From: DSSM01 sp964484125
Lineage (GTDB): Bacteria > Bacteroidota > Ignavibacteria > Tepidaquicellales > Tepidaquicellaceae
Direction of reading: 5' to 3'
Length of the DNA: 64,000 nt
Assembly (NCBI GenBank): GCA_964484125.1
Contig: CAZAEK010000003.1
Coordinates: forward strand, 143,775 to 207,774
The notes under the pieces are model-generated. The model saw only the letters and a program-made list of their open reading frames with translations, ran no database searches and had not been told where the DNA came from. The translations under genes and the position numbers were made by a program. Positions 1 through 8,723 of the stretch are shown piece by piece. The stretch's first letter is position 1. Each line of letters opens with the position of its first letter.

Positions 1-560
1 GAAGCAAGTTCTTCAGCATTCGGGTTTGGGTTAATTGCACAATCTGCAAAAAGCATTATTCCGTTATCACCCAATGTTTTATCCTGAAGTTCCATTATAA
101 AACAACTTGATACAATTGAAATGCCAGGCGCAGTTTTAATAATCTGCAAAGCCGGTCTGAGTAAATCTCCGGTTGAGTGAATTGCACCTGAAACCATACC
201 ATCTGCATCTTTCATCTTTACCATCATAGTTCCAAAGTAAACCGGGTCAATTATCATATCTTTTGCATTCTCATAAGTTATGCCCTTTGATTTTCTGAGA
301 TTGAAAAAGTATTCAACATAACTTTCGAAAAATTCTGATTTCTGAGGTTCTATAATTTTTATACCTGAAATATTAACATTGATTTCTGAAGCCTTATTCC
401 TGATTTCTTCTTCATTTCCAATTAGTATAATTTCTGCAATTCCGTTTTTATGTGAAAATTCTGCAGCTTTAAGATTTCGTTCCTCTGAAGCTTCGGGAAG
501 GGCAATTTTCTTTCTTGAGTTTTTAGCAAACTTTAAAATTCTATCCATTACACTGCTCAT
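1..560 (-). CDS. pta: Phosphate acetyltransferase, N-terminal part (truncated by window edge)
   Basis: Transfers the acetyl group between CoA and phosphate (acetyl-CoA + Pi to acetyl phosphate), normally paired with acetate kinase. About 186 residues are visible. The N-terminus has the PALP-like LPEASEERNLKAA segment, and further in lies DGMVSGAIHSTGDLLRPALQ, typical of the phosphate acetyl/butyryl transferase family (PF01515). The ATG at 558-560 is supported by an AAGGAG Shine-Dalgarno at 567-572, six bases upstream. The remainder lies left of the window. A phosphate butyryltransferase is possible, but the N-terminal motif order fits Pta better. It lies 102 bp downstream of a membrane methyltransferase gene on the same strand. 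Confidence 0.88.
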   Translation of the reverse strand, partial: MSSVMDRILKFAKNSRKKIALPEASEERNLKAAEFSHKNGIAEIILIGNEEEIRNKASEINVNISGIKIIEPQKSEFFESYVEYFFNLRKSKGITYENAKDMIIDPVYFGTMMVKMKDADGMVSGAIHSTGDLLRPALQIIKTAPGISIVSSCFIMELQDKTLGDNGIMLFADCAINPNPNAEELA

Positions 561-592
561 TTGAATCTCCTTTGAAATGTGTTATTTTTATA

Positions 593-600
593 CAAATTTA
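593..600 (-). promoter_or_regulatory. Possible Bacteroidetes-type -7 element for pta
   Basis: On the minus strand the octamer TAAATTTG fits the TAnnTTTG -7 consensus of Bacteroidetes promoters. It would give a leader of about 30 bases before the pta start. No convincing -33 TTTG lies at the usual distance, and such octamers are frequent in AT-rich DNA, so this is a weak prediction. Confidence 0.22.
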
Positions 601-662
601 TGAACTTTGCTTCAATAATTAAATGTATTATTTTGCCTCTGAATTGTTAATTTATTGCAAAG

Positions 663-1109
663 TCAGAATATGAAAGGAATAAATTTCTTTGTTTTTTTTT
701 GATAAGCAATATACTTTTCCCCAAAAGCTTCGGTCAAAAGGTGTTCTTCATAAGTATGTTTAAGCAATATCGTTAGAAATAATAAAATAAAAAATAATAT
801 ACGCATAGGTGAAATGTCATTCAGAAGTGATATAAAGCAAACTGAAATTACAGAAAGATACATCGGATGTCTTATGTATTTATATACACCTGTTTGAATG
901 AGGACTGAGTCTTTTTTCACATCAGGAGGAATATTAATCCGCCATTTCATTTGAATAATTCCTATAAAACCGGGTAAGGTAGCCAATATTATCAAAAAAA
1001 CAAATAAAGGTTTAGAAGGAATCGAATTTCCTGTAATAAATATTAATCCGATGAAAGTAAACTGGCTTATAATAAGAGCCAGTGACCTTCTGGATTTGAA
1101 ATAGATCAT
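663..1109 (-). CDS. Isoprenylcysteine carboxyl methyltransferase-like membrane protein
   Basis: A 148-residue integral membrane protein with about four hydrophobic segments. The YIRHPMYLS motif at residues 78-86 and the C-terminal EEHLL...FGEKYIAYQKKTKKFIP pattern are hallmarks of the ICMT/PEMT-type (NnrU/DUF1295-like) methyltransferase superfamily, where these residues bind S-adenosylmethionine at the membrane face. The substrate in bacteria is generally unknown, and isoprenylcysteine is not implied. Its ATG overlaps the stop of the nitroreductase-like gene upstream (ATGA, 1106-1109), so the two are probably co-translated. Confidence 0.7.
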   Translation of the reverse strand: MIYFKSRRSLALIISQFTFIGLIFITGNSIPSKPLFVFLIILATLPGFIGIIQMKWRINIPPDVKKDSVLIQTGVYKYIRHPMYLSVISVCFISLLNDISPMRILFFILLFLTILLKHTYEEHLLTEAFGEKYIAYQKKTKKFIPFIF

Positions 1110-2122
1110 TTCAGAAGAATCTCCTCAAGGTTACGTCTGGGAGTAGGTTTTACAGGTTTGCCGTAACCCATTCTTAAAATTTGTTGGGGAAAACCTTTGA
1201 TATTCAGCTCAGATTTAACACGTTGATTCAGCTCAGGGATTTCAAGTGGTTGATTCAGATAAGATGCAGAAATATTTTCAGATGCGGCACAAAGAAGAAG
1301 TCTTTCAAGAGCAATTCCTGTTTTAAACCAGTCTTCGGGCTCATTATTCCTGCTTTCAAGAATAACAATAAGAGGAGAACCTTTAATTAGATTTCTGTCA
1401 CGTCCTGCCTGAATTTTACCCCAGTCAAGATTTCCAATATAGAAAGGACCAGAAGTTGTGATAACATCATTCTGACCGAATGCATAACCGGGTATTCCAT
1501 CTTTTGAATCGGATCTTTCCGGATGTACCCATTCTGAAAGTTCTTTGCAGAATTTTTGATTTGAAGATTGCAATTTATCTCCCTCCTCTATTATGGAAAT
1601 CAGTTTTTCTCTGTATTCACCTTCCATAACAGAAAGTTTTATTTTTTCTTCGCTTACTATTGTCTGGAAACTTTGTATAATTAATCCGTCAATCAGTTTT
1701 TCTTCAAAAGGATTTCTGTTAGTTCTTCTTTTTGTGAGAGCGAGAAAAAGATTCTTATCTTTTTGATTTTTAATCCTTCCTTTTATAGGAATAATTAAAA
1801 CTGCAAAGTTATCGTTACTTTTGTTAATATATTCAAAGTTATAGTTGAATCCGAAATAATTTAAAGCAGTAAATATATTACCTGCTGAAGCACCAACACT
1901 TGTAATCAACTGTCGGTTTAACGGGTCAATAACCGGAAGACTTCTTGTAAAGTCCGCAATCAATTCCAAGGAATCATCATTAATTCTGATTTTCCAGGGC
2001 TGAGTATTATGACCTGATGGAGCGAGAATAGCATAACGGGATATAAATCTTAGTATATCCTTTAAGTCTCCGTTTTCAGGGAAATCTTTTTCCGATATAT
2101 TCCAAACTTCTGTATTTTTCAT
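1106..2122 (-). CDS. Acg-type nitroreductase family protein
   Basis: FMN-dependent oxidoreductase-like protein of the divergent Acg branch of the nitroreductase superfamily. The diagnostic N-terminal motif is RYAILAPSGHNTQPWKIRI, followed by RSLPVIDPLNRQL and a C-terminal IGNLDWGK/GIALERLLLCAA region. The reading frame extends up to 2218, but the first 32 residues are hydrophobic low-complexity sequence unlike the family. The ATG at 2120-2122, giving 338 residues (MKNTEVWN), is the more likely start; there is no strong Shine-Dalgarno at either. The physiological substrate is unknown. It is translationally coupled to the following ICMT-like gene. Confidence 0.75.
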   Translation of the reverse strand: MKNTEVWNISEKDFPENGDLKDILRFISRYAILAPSGHNTQPWKIRINDDSLELIADFTRSLPVIDPLNRQLITSVGASAGNIFTALNYFGFNYNFEYINKSNDNFAVLIIPIKGRIKNQKDKNLFLALTKRRTNRNPFEEKLIDGLIIQSFQTIVSEEKIKLSVMEGEYREKLISIIEEGDKLQSSNQKFCKELSEWVHPERSDSKDGIPGYAFGQNDVITTSGPFYIGNLDWGKIQAGRDRNLIKGSPLIVILESRNNEPEDWFKTGIALERLLLCAASENISASYLNQPLEIPELNQRVKSELNIKGFPQQILRMGYGKPVKPTPRRNLEEILLK

Positions 2123-2287
2123 TGTATCTGTTAATTTAATAAATAAAATTACTATTCTATAAAACAAAAAATAAGATAAAAAAATTAATATTAAATTAAT
2201 ATTGCAGATATAATGCAAAATAAAAAATAACTTGAATTCTGATAAAAAAAGCGTTATGATTGTAATTTAAAAGTATCAGAAATAATA

Positions 2288-2611
2288 TTGAGTAATGATA
2301 TACAAAACGCAGTGGTATTAATAAACGAACATTTTGAGATGAGTAATACTGACTTATCCTTAAACGATTCTGTTATTGATTCAATTTCACTGCTAAAACA
2401 AAAGATGACAGAAGTTGTAGCATATCTTATGGAGAAGAATATTGAAAAACTTTTATCTGCAATATACAGGATAGATGTAGATGAAAGAAAATTTAAAGAA
2501 GCACTCGATTCAGGAGAAGATATGAATCAAATAGCTTCAAACGTTGCAGATCTGATTATAAACAGGGAACTTGAGAAGGTGAAATACCGGAATTTTTATG
2601 GTAAAAAATAA
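2288..2611 (+). CDS. Small conserved protein of unknown function
   Basis: A 107-residue soluble, largely helical and acidic protein. The central stretch IEKLLSAIYRIDVDERKFKEAL followed by IASNVADLIINRELEKV resembles short proteins I recall in many Bacteroidota genomes, none with an assigned role. The longest frame begins with TTG at 2288; an in-frame ATG at 2338 would give a protein 17 residues shorter that keeps the conserved part, so the start is undecided. It ends one base before the stop of the convergent comEC gene, with no terminator between them. It stands alone between two minus-strand genes. Confidence 0.6.
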   Translation: MSNDIQNAVVLINEHFEMSNTDLSLNDSVIDSISLLKQKMTEVVAYLMEKNIEKLLSAIYRIDVDERKFKEALDSGEDMNQIASNVADLIINRELEKVKYRNFYGKK

Positions 2612-2612
2612 C

Positions 2613-5015
2613 TCAATAAATTTTTCTCAGAATATTTCCATCAGATTCAAATATCAAAGCTCCATCCCTATCGGTTCTGAAAACCCGGGATTTTATTTTT
2701 TCGAGCCGGTTTAAAACTAATTCAGATGGATGATTAAAACGGTTATTTGCTCCGCATGAAATAACAGAGACTTCTGGTAGAACATTTAATAAAAAAGAGA
2801 CAGATGAAGATGATTTACTGCCGTGATGCGGGACTTTAAGAATATCGCTTCTAAGGAAATCTTTATAATAATGGCTTAAAACATTTTCAACATCAATATC
2901 GGAATCAGCAGTATAAAGTATATCAAGATTTCCGTAAATAACCTTCATTACAAGATTGCTTATATGTTCTGTTTCTTCTCCTTCAAAATTTATATCAGGA
3001 GGATACAGGAAAAATAATTTAGTACTGTCAGAGAGAATAATTTTTGAACCGGCAGTAACAGTTTCATGCGGTACGTTGTATTGATTAAACAATTTTAGTA
3101 AATAACTTTTTTGTTTTGAATCATTTGAACCCGGAATAATTACTTTTTTTATTTTAATTCTTGGAAGAATATAATCAAGCCCTGAAATATGGTCGCTATG
3201 TAAATGAGTTAATATTAATAAATCAATTTCTTCTGTGTTTGAATACCGGAGATATGGAAGCAATACATATTCAGAACCTGAACCAGTACGTGATTTCGGT
3301 CCGATATCAACAACAATATTATATTTTCCCGGAGTTGTAATTACTGAGCAGTCACCCTGTCCTACATCGAGGAACGCGACTTTGAGATTTAGATTATCAT
3401 TTTGTGAAAAAAGTATGGTAAGAATGATTATTACAGCCGAAAGTATTATTCTGAACAAAATAGTCATTTTCCCTGAGAATAAAATAAATATAACAGAAAA
3501 ATATATTACTGTTAAAAACAATGTGAACTTAAAATAAAAAAAGGCATATTCAATTGAAGAAGTATAATCTATTATTTTCAACTGTATAGTAAGAAGTAAT
3601 GAGTTGGCATTTGCAAATAGGAATGCAATGAAATCAGAATAACCAGCAATCAAAACCTGTAAAAAACCGATAATCAGTGAAATATTTGAAAGTGGAATAA
3701 TAAGAAGATTTGCAATATATGAAATAATTGATATTTTTCCGAAATAAGCAGAAATAAGAGGGAGGGTTCCTATCTGTGCTGCAAGAGTTGTAAATATGAT
3801 TATAAAAAGAGACATTAATATTTTTTTACCCTTGAAATTCTTTTTTTCAATTCTTTTGATAAATAATTCATCAAATTTTTTGTAAAACAATGCAATTGAA
3901 AAAACTGCTGAGTAAGATAGAATAAATCCTGCATCATAAATATATTTCGAATCAAACATTAAAATTAATATAGCTGAAAAGGAAGCGAGATTGTAAAATA
4001 TATGTTTACGTTGAATCACAAAAGCAAACATAAAAAGAATACCCATTAAGCTTGCTCTGATAATTGAAGCAGGATTTCCGGTAAATAATACATAGAAGCA
4101 AAGCAAGATTGTAATACCTATGAATTTTGCAGTATAATTAAACCTTACAATTGAAAATAGAATAGTTGCAAAAAGAATTACATAAGCAACATTTAATCCT
4201 GAAACTGCAATTAAGTGCATCACACCTGCGTTTACAAATTTCTCTTTCATCTCTTTTGTAATACTGCTACGGTCCCCTGTAACAAGACCTTTAAGAAAAG
4301 CTCCTTCGTCACCTCCAATCATTCTATCAATGTTTTTATTTGAAAATTCCCTTGCAGGTAAAATAATTTTCTGGTAGATGAAAGGAAGATTTTCTGTTGA
4401 AATCACTTCGATATTATCATAACCTTTCACAAAAAATACTTTATAGATATTATGTATTTCAAGATATTTTCTGTAATCGAAGCCACCGGGATTTTTCTGG
4501 GCAAATGGAACTGAAAGCCGCCCGTACATAGAAATTCTGTCTCCGTATTTTAAATCAGGCGGAAATTTCATTTCATCAAGTTTTATATCAGGATGAATAT
4601 AAACGGCAATATTACCTGATACATTATAATCTTTATTATTAAAAGAAATTTTTTCGGCTTCAATAATAAACCTTATACGGGCAGAATCATGAACAGGTGA
4701 TTCGGAAATAATTCCGGTGAGTTTATAATCTCTGTCTTTTCCGGTATCACTGAAATATTTAACGGAATCGCCCGGAGATATATAAAAGTCGAAGTTAGCT
4801 TTTACAAAACCAGATGCAAAAATAAGCAATGCAATCGGAAACAGAAATAAATTATCATTAGTTTTTCTGAAAAATAAAAAAACAGAGAATACAATCAGCA
4901 ATAAGATAAATGGCAAAGAATAAAACGGTGAGATAAAAAACACGGAGCCGGAAAGAATACCTGCTACAAAAAGTAAAGCAAATTTAAGCGCCGGTAAGGT
5001 TTCAAAAGTTCGCAT
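2613..5015 (-). CDS. comEC: ComEC/Rec2 family DNA-uptake channel protein
   Basis: An 800-residue multi-pass inner membrane protein, predicted to move single-stranded DNA into the cytoplasm during natural transformation. Order of parts: two or three N-terminal membrane segments; a DUF4131-like soluble region (about 40-200); the Competence domain, with the hallmark GVMHLIAVSGLNV at about residue 265 followed by many membrane helices; and a C-terminal metallo-beta-lactamase fold starting at AFLDVGQGDCSVI (about 545), with the metal motif THLHSDH and a later VPHHGSKSSS. All metal ligands expected for a nuclease-type MBL appear present. It is transcribed alone and divergently from the nucleoside phosphorylase gene. 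Confidence 0.93.
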   Translation of the reverse strand: MRTFETLPALKFALLFVAGILSGSVFFISPFYSLPFILLLIVFSVFLFFRKTNDNLFLFPIALLIFASGFVKANFDFYISPGDSVKYFSDTGKDRDYKLTGIISESPVHDSARIRFIIEAEKISFNNKDYNVSGNIAVYIHPDIKLDEMKFPPDLKYGDRISMYGRLSVPFAQKNPGGFDYRKYLEIHNIYKVFFVKGYDNIEVISTENLPFIYQKIILPAREFSNKNIDRMIGGDEGAFLKGLVTGDRSSITKEMKEKFVNAGVMHLIAVSGLNVAYVILFATILFSIVRFNYTAKFIGITILLCFYVLFTGNPASIIRASLMGILFMFAFVIQRKHIFYNLASFSAILILMFDSKYIYDAGFILSYSAVFSIALFYKKFDELFIKRIEKKNFKGKKILMSLFIIIFTTLAAQIGTLPLISAYFGKISIISYIANLLIIPLSNISLIIGFLQVLIAGYSDFIAFLFANANSLLLTIQLKIIDYTSSIEYAFFYFKFTLFLTVIYFSVIFILFSGKMTILFRIILSAVIIILTILFSQNDNLNLKVAFLDVGQGDCSVITTPGKYNIVVDIGPKSRTGSGSEYVLLPYLRYSNTEEIDLLILTHLHSDHISGLDYILPRIKIKKVIIPGSNDSKQKSYLLKLFNQYNVPHETVTAGSKIILSDSTKLFFLYPPDINFEGEETEHISNLVMKVIYGNLDILYTADSDIDVENVLSHYYKDFLRSDILKVPHHGSKSSSSVSFLLNVLPEVSVISCGANNRFNHPSELVLNRLEKIKSRVFRTDRDGALIFESDGNILRKIY

Positions 5016-5113
5016 TCAGGAAAATAATTTTTAATTTTTATAAAAAGTATGTAAAACATAGCCTTTTTTAATCAATTGATATTAATTAAATTATATTCTA
5101 ATAATAGAAAATA

Positions 5114-6418
5114 ATGAACTCCGTACAGATTATTAAAAAGAAAAGAGATAAACAGAATTTAAGCAGAGAGGAAATAGAATATTTGATTAATTCATATCTG
5201 AAAGGTGAAACAGCAGATTACCAGATTTCAGCATTTCTAATGTCGGTATTTCTTAATGGTATGAATGATGAAGAGACTTTCTTTTTAACTGAAGTGATGT
5301 TAAACAGCGGAAAAATAATTGATCTTTCAGATATCAGAAAACCTAAGATTGATAAACATTCGACAGGTGGGGTTGGAGATAAAGTTTCGATAATACTTGC
5401 TCCACAGATTGCGGCTTCGGGTATTGCAGTACCTATGATTTCAGGCAGGGGACTTGGACATACGGGAGGTACTCTCGATAAACTTGAATCAGTTCCGGGA
5501 TTTTCGGTAAACTGGACTATAGAAGAATATAAGAGAATTTTAAATGATACAGGACTTGTAATGTGTGGTCAGACATCTGAGCTTGCCCCGGCTGATAAAA
5601 GAATTTATGCGATGCGTGATGTTACTGCAACGGTAGAATCAATTCCTCTTATTACTTCGAGCATAATGAGCAAAAAACTTGCAGAGGGAGCAGAAGCAAT
5701 AGTATTCAATATAACTACCGGAAGAGGTTCGAATATGCCGGACAGAAAAGAAGCCGTAAAACTCGGTGAAAAACTCCTTAGCGTATCAAAACGATTCGGA
5801 AAGAAAGCAATAGCTATATTAACAGATATGAATGAACCTCTTGGTAAAAAAATCGGAAACTGGCTTGAGATAGAAGAGTGTATTGAAGTAATGAACGGTA
5901 AAAGCGTAAGCGACCTTGAGAAAGTCAATAATGTAATAGCCGGAGCAATGATGATGCTTGGAGGAAAAGTAAAAACCATAGAAGAAGGTGAAACAAAAGC
6001 AGAAGAAATAATCTCCAGTGGAGCAGCGTATAAAAAATTTCTGGAAATGGTAAAAAGGCAGGGAGGAGATTTGAATTATATCAGAGATTGGGAAAATTAC
6101 AAAAGACCGGAATTCAGCGAAGAAGTAAAAGCTGAATCTTCCGGATACATTTCAGTTATGGATGCTTTGAAAATCGGACTTGCATCTGTAGAACTTGGAT
6201 GCGGCAGAAAGAAAGTAACAGATGAAATTGATTATCTTGCGGGAATAGAGCTTTATAAAAAATGCGGAGATGAAATAAAAGAAGGTGAATCATTGATGAC
6301 TCTTTTTGCTTCAGACAGAGGAAAAATCAATACAGCAAAAGCTATTGCTGAATCAGGTATAGAAATTTCAGATATTAAACCAAAAGAAAGAGAATTAATA
6401 ATTGAAATACTTTATTAA
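5114..6418 (+). CDS. deoA: Pyrimidine-nucleoside / thymidine phosphorylase
   Basis: Cleaves (deoxy)pyrimidine nucleosides with phosphate to give the base and (deoxy)ribose-1-phosphate, for nucleoside salvage. At 434 residues it matches the family. Visible are the phosphate-binding signature KHSTGGVGDKVS, the SGRGLGHTGGTLDKLE family signature (PROSITE thymidine phosphorylase type), and the C-terminal phosphorylase domain with SGYISVMDALKIG. It could be a pdp-type enzyme acting on both uridine and thymidine; the sequence alone does not separate these. The 3' end overlaps a TTG-started thermonuclease gene by 17 bases, implying coupling of extracellular DNA digestion and nucleoside use. Confidence 0.92.
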   Translation: MNSVQIIKKKRDKQNLSREEIEYLINSYLKGETADYQISAFLMSVFLNGMNDEETFFLTEVMLNSGKIIDLSDIRKPKIDKHSTGGVGDKVSIILAPQIAASGIAVPMISGRGLGHTGGTLDKLESVPGFSVNWTIEEYKRILNDTGLVMCGQTSELAPADKRIYAMRDVTATVESIPLITSSIMSKKLAEGAEAIVFNITTGRGSNMPDRKEAVKLGEKLLSVSKRFGKKAIAILTDMNEPLGKKIGNWLEIEECIEVMNGKSVSDLEKVNNVIAGAMMMLGGKVKTIEEGETKAEEIISSGAAYKKFLEMVKRQGGDLNYIRDWENYKRPEFSEEVKAESSGYISVMDALKIGLASVELGCGRKKVTDEIDYLAGIELYKKCGDEIKEGESLMTLFASDRGKINTAKAIAESGIEISDIKPKERELIIEILY

Positions 6419-6956
6419 AATATTTGTATTGGTTATTGCAGTTTTTGTTTTTAAAGGCTGCGAACTTGAGAAAGAAAAAGTGCAGGTGCAAAAAACTCCT
6501 GAAAAAGAATATCTTATAGTAGAAAAAGTATTAGATGGAGATACTTTCAGACTCTCAAACGGTGAAAAGGTGAGACTGCTTGGAATTGATACTCCTGAAA
6601 AATATCAGTCAGATAAGCTTGAAAGCGATTCAAAAAAATCAGGGAGAGATAAGAAGACGATACAAAAACTCGGACAGCTTGCGAGCAATTATGTAAAGGA
6701 ATTTGCTGAGGGGAGGAAAGTATATCTTGAGAGAGAACCAAATCACGAAGACAGGGATAAATACGGAAGATTGCTAAGGTATGTATATCTTGAAGATGGA
6801 ACAATGATTAATAAAAAGATAATAGCTGATGGATATGCTTATGTATATGATAAGTATCCTTTAACTAAACTTGATGAATTCCGTCAGGCATACAGAGAAG
6901 CGAGAGAAAACCGCAAAGGTTTGTGGGGAGACATAAAAGGATTTGAAAATTTTTAA
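6402..6956 (+). CDS. Thermonuclease-family lipoprotein (staphylococcal nuclease-like)
   Basis: A 184-residue nuclease of the SNc/TNase family. It starts with TTG at 6402, the only start that supplies the hydrophobic signal and lipobox VFKGC (Cys20); no in-frame ATG precedes the domain. The catalytic region is intact: EKVLDGDTFRL, VRLLGIDTPEK (Arg, Asp, Thr and Glu equivalents of the SNase active site) and DKYGRLLRYVY (second arginine). It ends with the family-typical AREARENRKGLWG. It probably degrades DNA or RNA in the periplasm or at the cell surface. It overlaps deoA by 17 bases and sits 21 bases upstream of guaB. Confidence 0.9.
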   Translation: MKYFIKIFVLVIAVFVFKGCELEKEKVQVQKTPEKEYLIVEKVLDGDTFRLSNGEKVRLLGIDTPEKYQSDKLESDSKKSGRDKKTIQKLGQLASNYVKEFAEGRKVYLEREPNHEDRDKYGRLLRYVYLEDGTMINKKIIADGYAYVYDKYPLTKLDEFRQAYREARENRKGLWGDIKGFENF

Positions 6957-6977
6957 AATGATTAAAACATTAATAAT

Positions 6978-8444
6978 ATGAGTAAATTAACAAAAGATAT
7001 TGCAGTAACATTTGATGATGTTTTACTAATACCTGCAAAATCATCAGTACTTCCGAGAGAAGTAGATATAACAACAAGGTTGACTAAAAATATCAGACTC
7101 AATATTCCTATATTATCAGCGGCAATGGATACTGTAACCGAATCTGCTATGGCAATAGCAATTGCGAGGGAAGGTGGTATAGGAATTATTCATAAAAATA
7201 TGACAATGCAAATGCAGGCATCTGAGGTTGACAGGGTTAAAAGAAGTGAAAGCGGAATGATTTTAAAACCTGTAACACTGACAACTGATAAAAAAATCAA
7301 AGACGCATTTGAGGTAATGGAGAAATTTAAAATATCAGGAATTCCGATAGTTGATTTTGACGGGAAGCTCGTTGGTATATTGACAAACAGGGATTTAAGA
7401 TTCGGAATAAATGAAGATATGCTTGTAAAAGATGCTATGACAAAAAATAATCTGATTACAGCTCCACTTGGAACAGATCTTGACATGGCAGAAGTGATAT
7501 TACAGAAACATAAAATTGAAAAATTACCCGTTGTGGATAAAAATGGAGTATTGAAAGGTTTAATTACATTTAAAGATATTCAGAAAAGAAAGAGTTTTCC
7601 GAATGCATGCAAGGATAAATTCGGGAGACTCAGAGTAGGAGCAGCGTTGGGAATAGCTTATGATACAATTGAACGTGCAGAGGAACTTAAAAAAGCAGGA
7701 GCAGATGTACTTGTGATTGATACTGCACATGGTCATTCTGCAGGTGTTTTAAATATGATAAAAAAGGTAAAATCAAAAACCGGACTTGAAATAATAGCAG
7801 GAAACGTAGCAACAGGAGAGGCAACAGAAGATTTAATAAAGGCAGGGGCTGATGCCGTGAAAGTTGGAATAGGTGCGGGCTCAATTTGCACGACGCGTAT
7901 TATAGCAGGAGTTGGTGTTCCGCAGATGTCAGCGATAATTGAATGTGCAGCAGTTGCCAAAAAGTATGATATACCTGTAATTGCTGATGGAGGAATAAAA
8001 CAAACAGGAGATATTCCAAAGGCAATTGGAGGAGGTGCAGATACAATTATGGTAGGCGGAATGCTTGCCGGTACAGATGAATCGCCCGGAGAAAAGGTTT
8101 TATATGAAGGAAGAAGTTATAAAGTATATAGAGGAATGGGCTCAATAGAAGCTATGAAGAAGGGAAGTAAGGACAGATATTTTCAGGATATGGAAGAGGA
8201 TATTGCAAAATTAGTGCCTGAAGGAATCGAAGGAATTGTACCATATAAGGGACCACTAAAAGACACAATTTATCAGATACTCGGCGGATTAAGGGCGGCA
8301 ATGGGATATTGCGGTGCGAAAAATATTTCACAGATGAAGGCAAAAGCAAAATTCGTAAGAATTACAAATGCCGGACTGCGTGAATCTCATCCACATGATG
8401 TAAAAATTACAAAAGAAGCTCCGAACTATAGTCCGAAGCCGTAA
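6978..8444 (+). CDS. guaB: IMP dehydrogenase
   Basis: Converts IMP to XMP with NAD+, the committed step of GMP synthesis. At 488 residues it is a full-length (beta/alpha)8 barrel interrupted by a CBS-domain pair (about 95-205). Seen are the N-terminal TFDDVLLIPA, the catalytic loop GIGAGSICTTR with the nucleophile Cys304, IADGGIKQTGDIPKAI for phosphate binding, and the C-terminal YKGPLKDTIYQILGGLRAAMGYCGA flap region. There is no obvious Shine-Dalgarno. It follows the nuclease gene closely and may share its transcript, linking scavenged nucleosides to purine supply. The stretch after it holds interspersed repeats. Confidence 0.97.
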   Translation: MSKLTKDIAVTFDDVLLIPAKSSVLPREVDITTRLTKNIRLNIPILSAAMDTVTESAMAIAIAREGGIGIIHKNMTMQMQASEVDRVKRSESGMILKPVTLTTDKKIKDAFEVMEKFKISGIPIVDFDGKLVGILTNRDLRFGINEDMLVKDAMTKNNLITAPLGTDLDMAEVILQKHKIEKLPVVDKNGVLKGLITFKDIQKRKSFPNACKDKFGRLRVGAALGIAYDTIERAEELKKAGADVLVIDTAHGHSAGVLNMIKKVKSKTGLEIIAGNVATGEATEDLIKAGADAVKVGIGAGSICTTRIIAGVGVPQMSAIIECAAVAKKYDIPVIADGGIKQTGDIPKAIGGGADTIMVGGMLAGTDESPGEKVLYEGRSYKVYRGMGSIEAMKKGSKDRYFQDMEEDIAKLVPEGIEGIVPYKGPLKDTIYQILGGLRAAMGYCGAKNISQMKAKAKFVRITNAGLRESHPHDVKITKEAPNYSPKP

Positions 8445-8451
8445 TTTTTTT

Positions 8452-8600
8452 CCCGGGAACACGGATGACGCTGATTTTACGGATTTTCGCGGATTTATTT
8501 TATTGCAGAGTTTGTAACAAAGAAATAAATGGATTCCCGCCTTCGCAGGAATGACAGACCGAAATGACTCCGTCAGGAGTCGTATGTTTGTAGCAATAAG
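8452..8600. repeat. Intergenic cluster of interspersed repeat-like elements
   Basis: The gap between guaB and the hydrolase gene (8445-8723) contains three repeat-like units in tandem. The first (8452-8494) is an ACGGATGACG...ACGGATTTTCGCGG segment, resembling a family of dispersed repeats seen in several unrelated bacterial genomes. The second is a hairpin at 8533-8552 (ATTCCCGCCTTCGCAGGAAT, one mismatch). The third is a perfect 6-bp stem with a 4-base loop at 8566-8581 (GACTCC GTCA GGAGTC). They are more GC-rich than the surroundings and no reading frame fits them. The family resemblance is from memory; no second copy was noticed in this window. Confidence 0.55.
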
Positions 8601-8654
8601 ATAGTAACAGTTAAATTAAAATCTTCAAAAATTTCACCATTACGGGGATACATT

Positions 8655-8662
8655 TAAATTTG
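8655..8662 (+). promoter_or_regulatory. Possible -7 promoter element for the hydrolase gene
   Basis: TAAATTTG matches the TAnnTTTG consensus and lies about 60 bases before the ATG at 8724, just after the repeat cluster. No clear -33 element was found. Weak prediction. Confidence 0.22.
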
Positions 8663-8723
8663 TACATGAACTAATAGTTATGACAAATGGTTTAAATTTA
8701 CAAAGAATAATATAACAAATAAA

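Noticed and set aside
5605..5979. Open frame of 124 codons on the minus strand
   Set aside because: Antisense to the nucleoside phosphorylase; no start signal and no family resemblance.
8533..8581. Rho-independent terminator of guaB
   Set aside because: Two hairpins exist but neither is followed by a T-tract; they fit dispersed repeats better.
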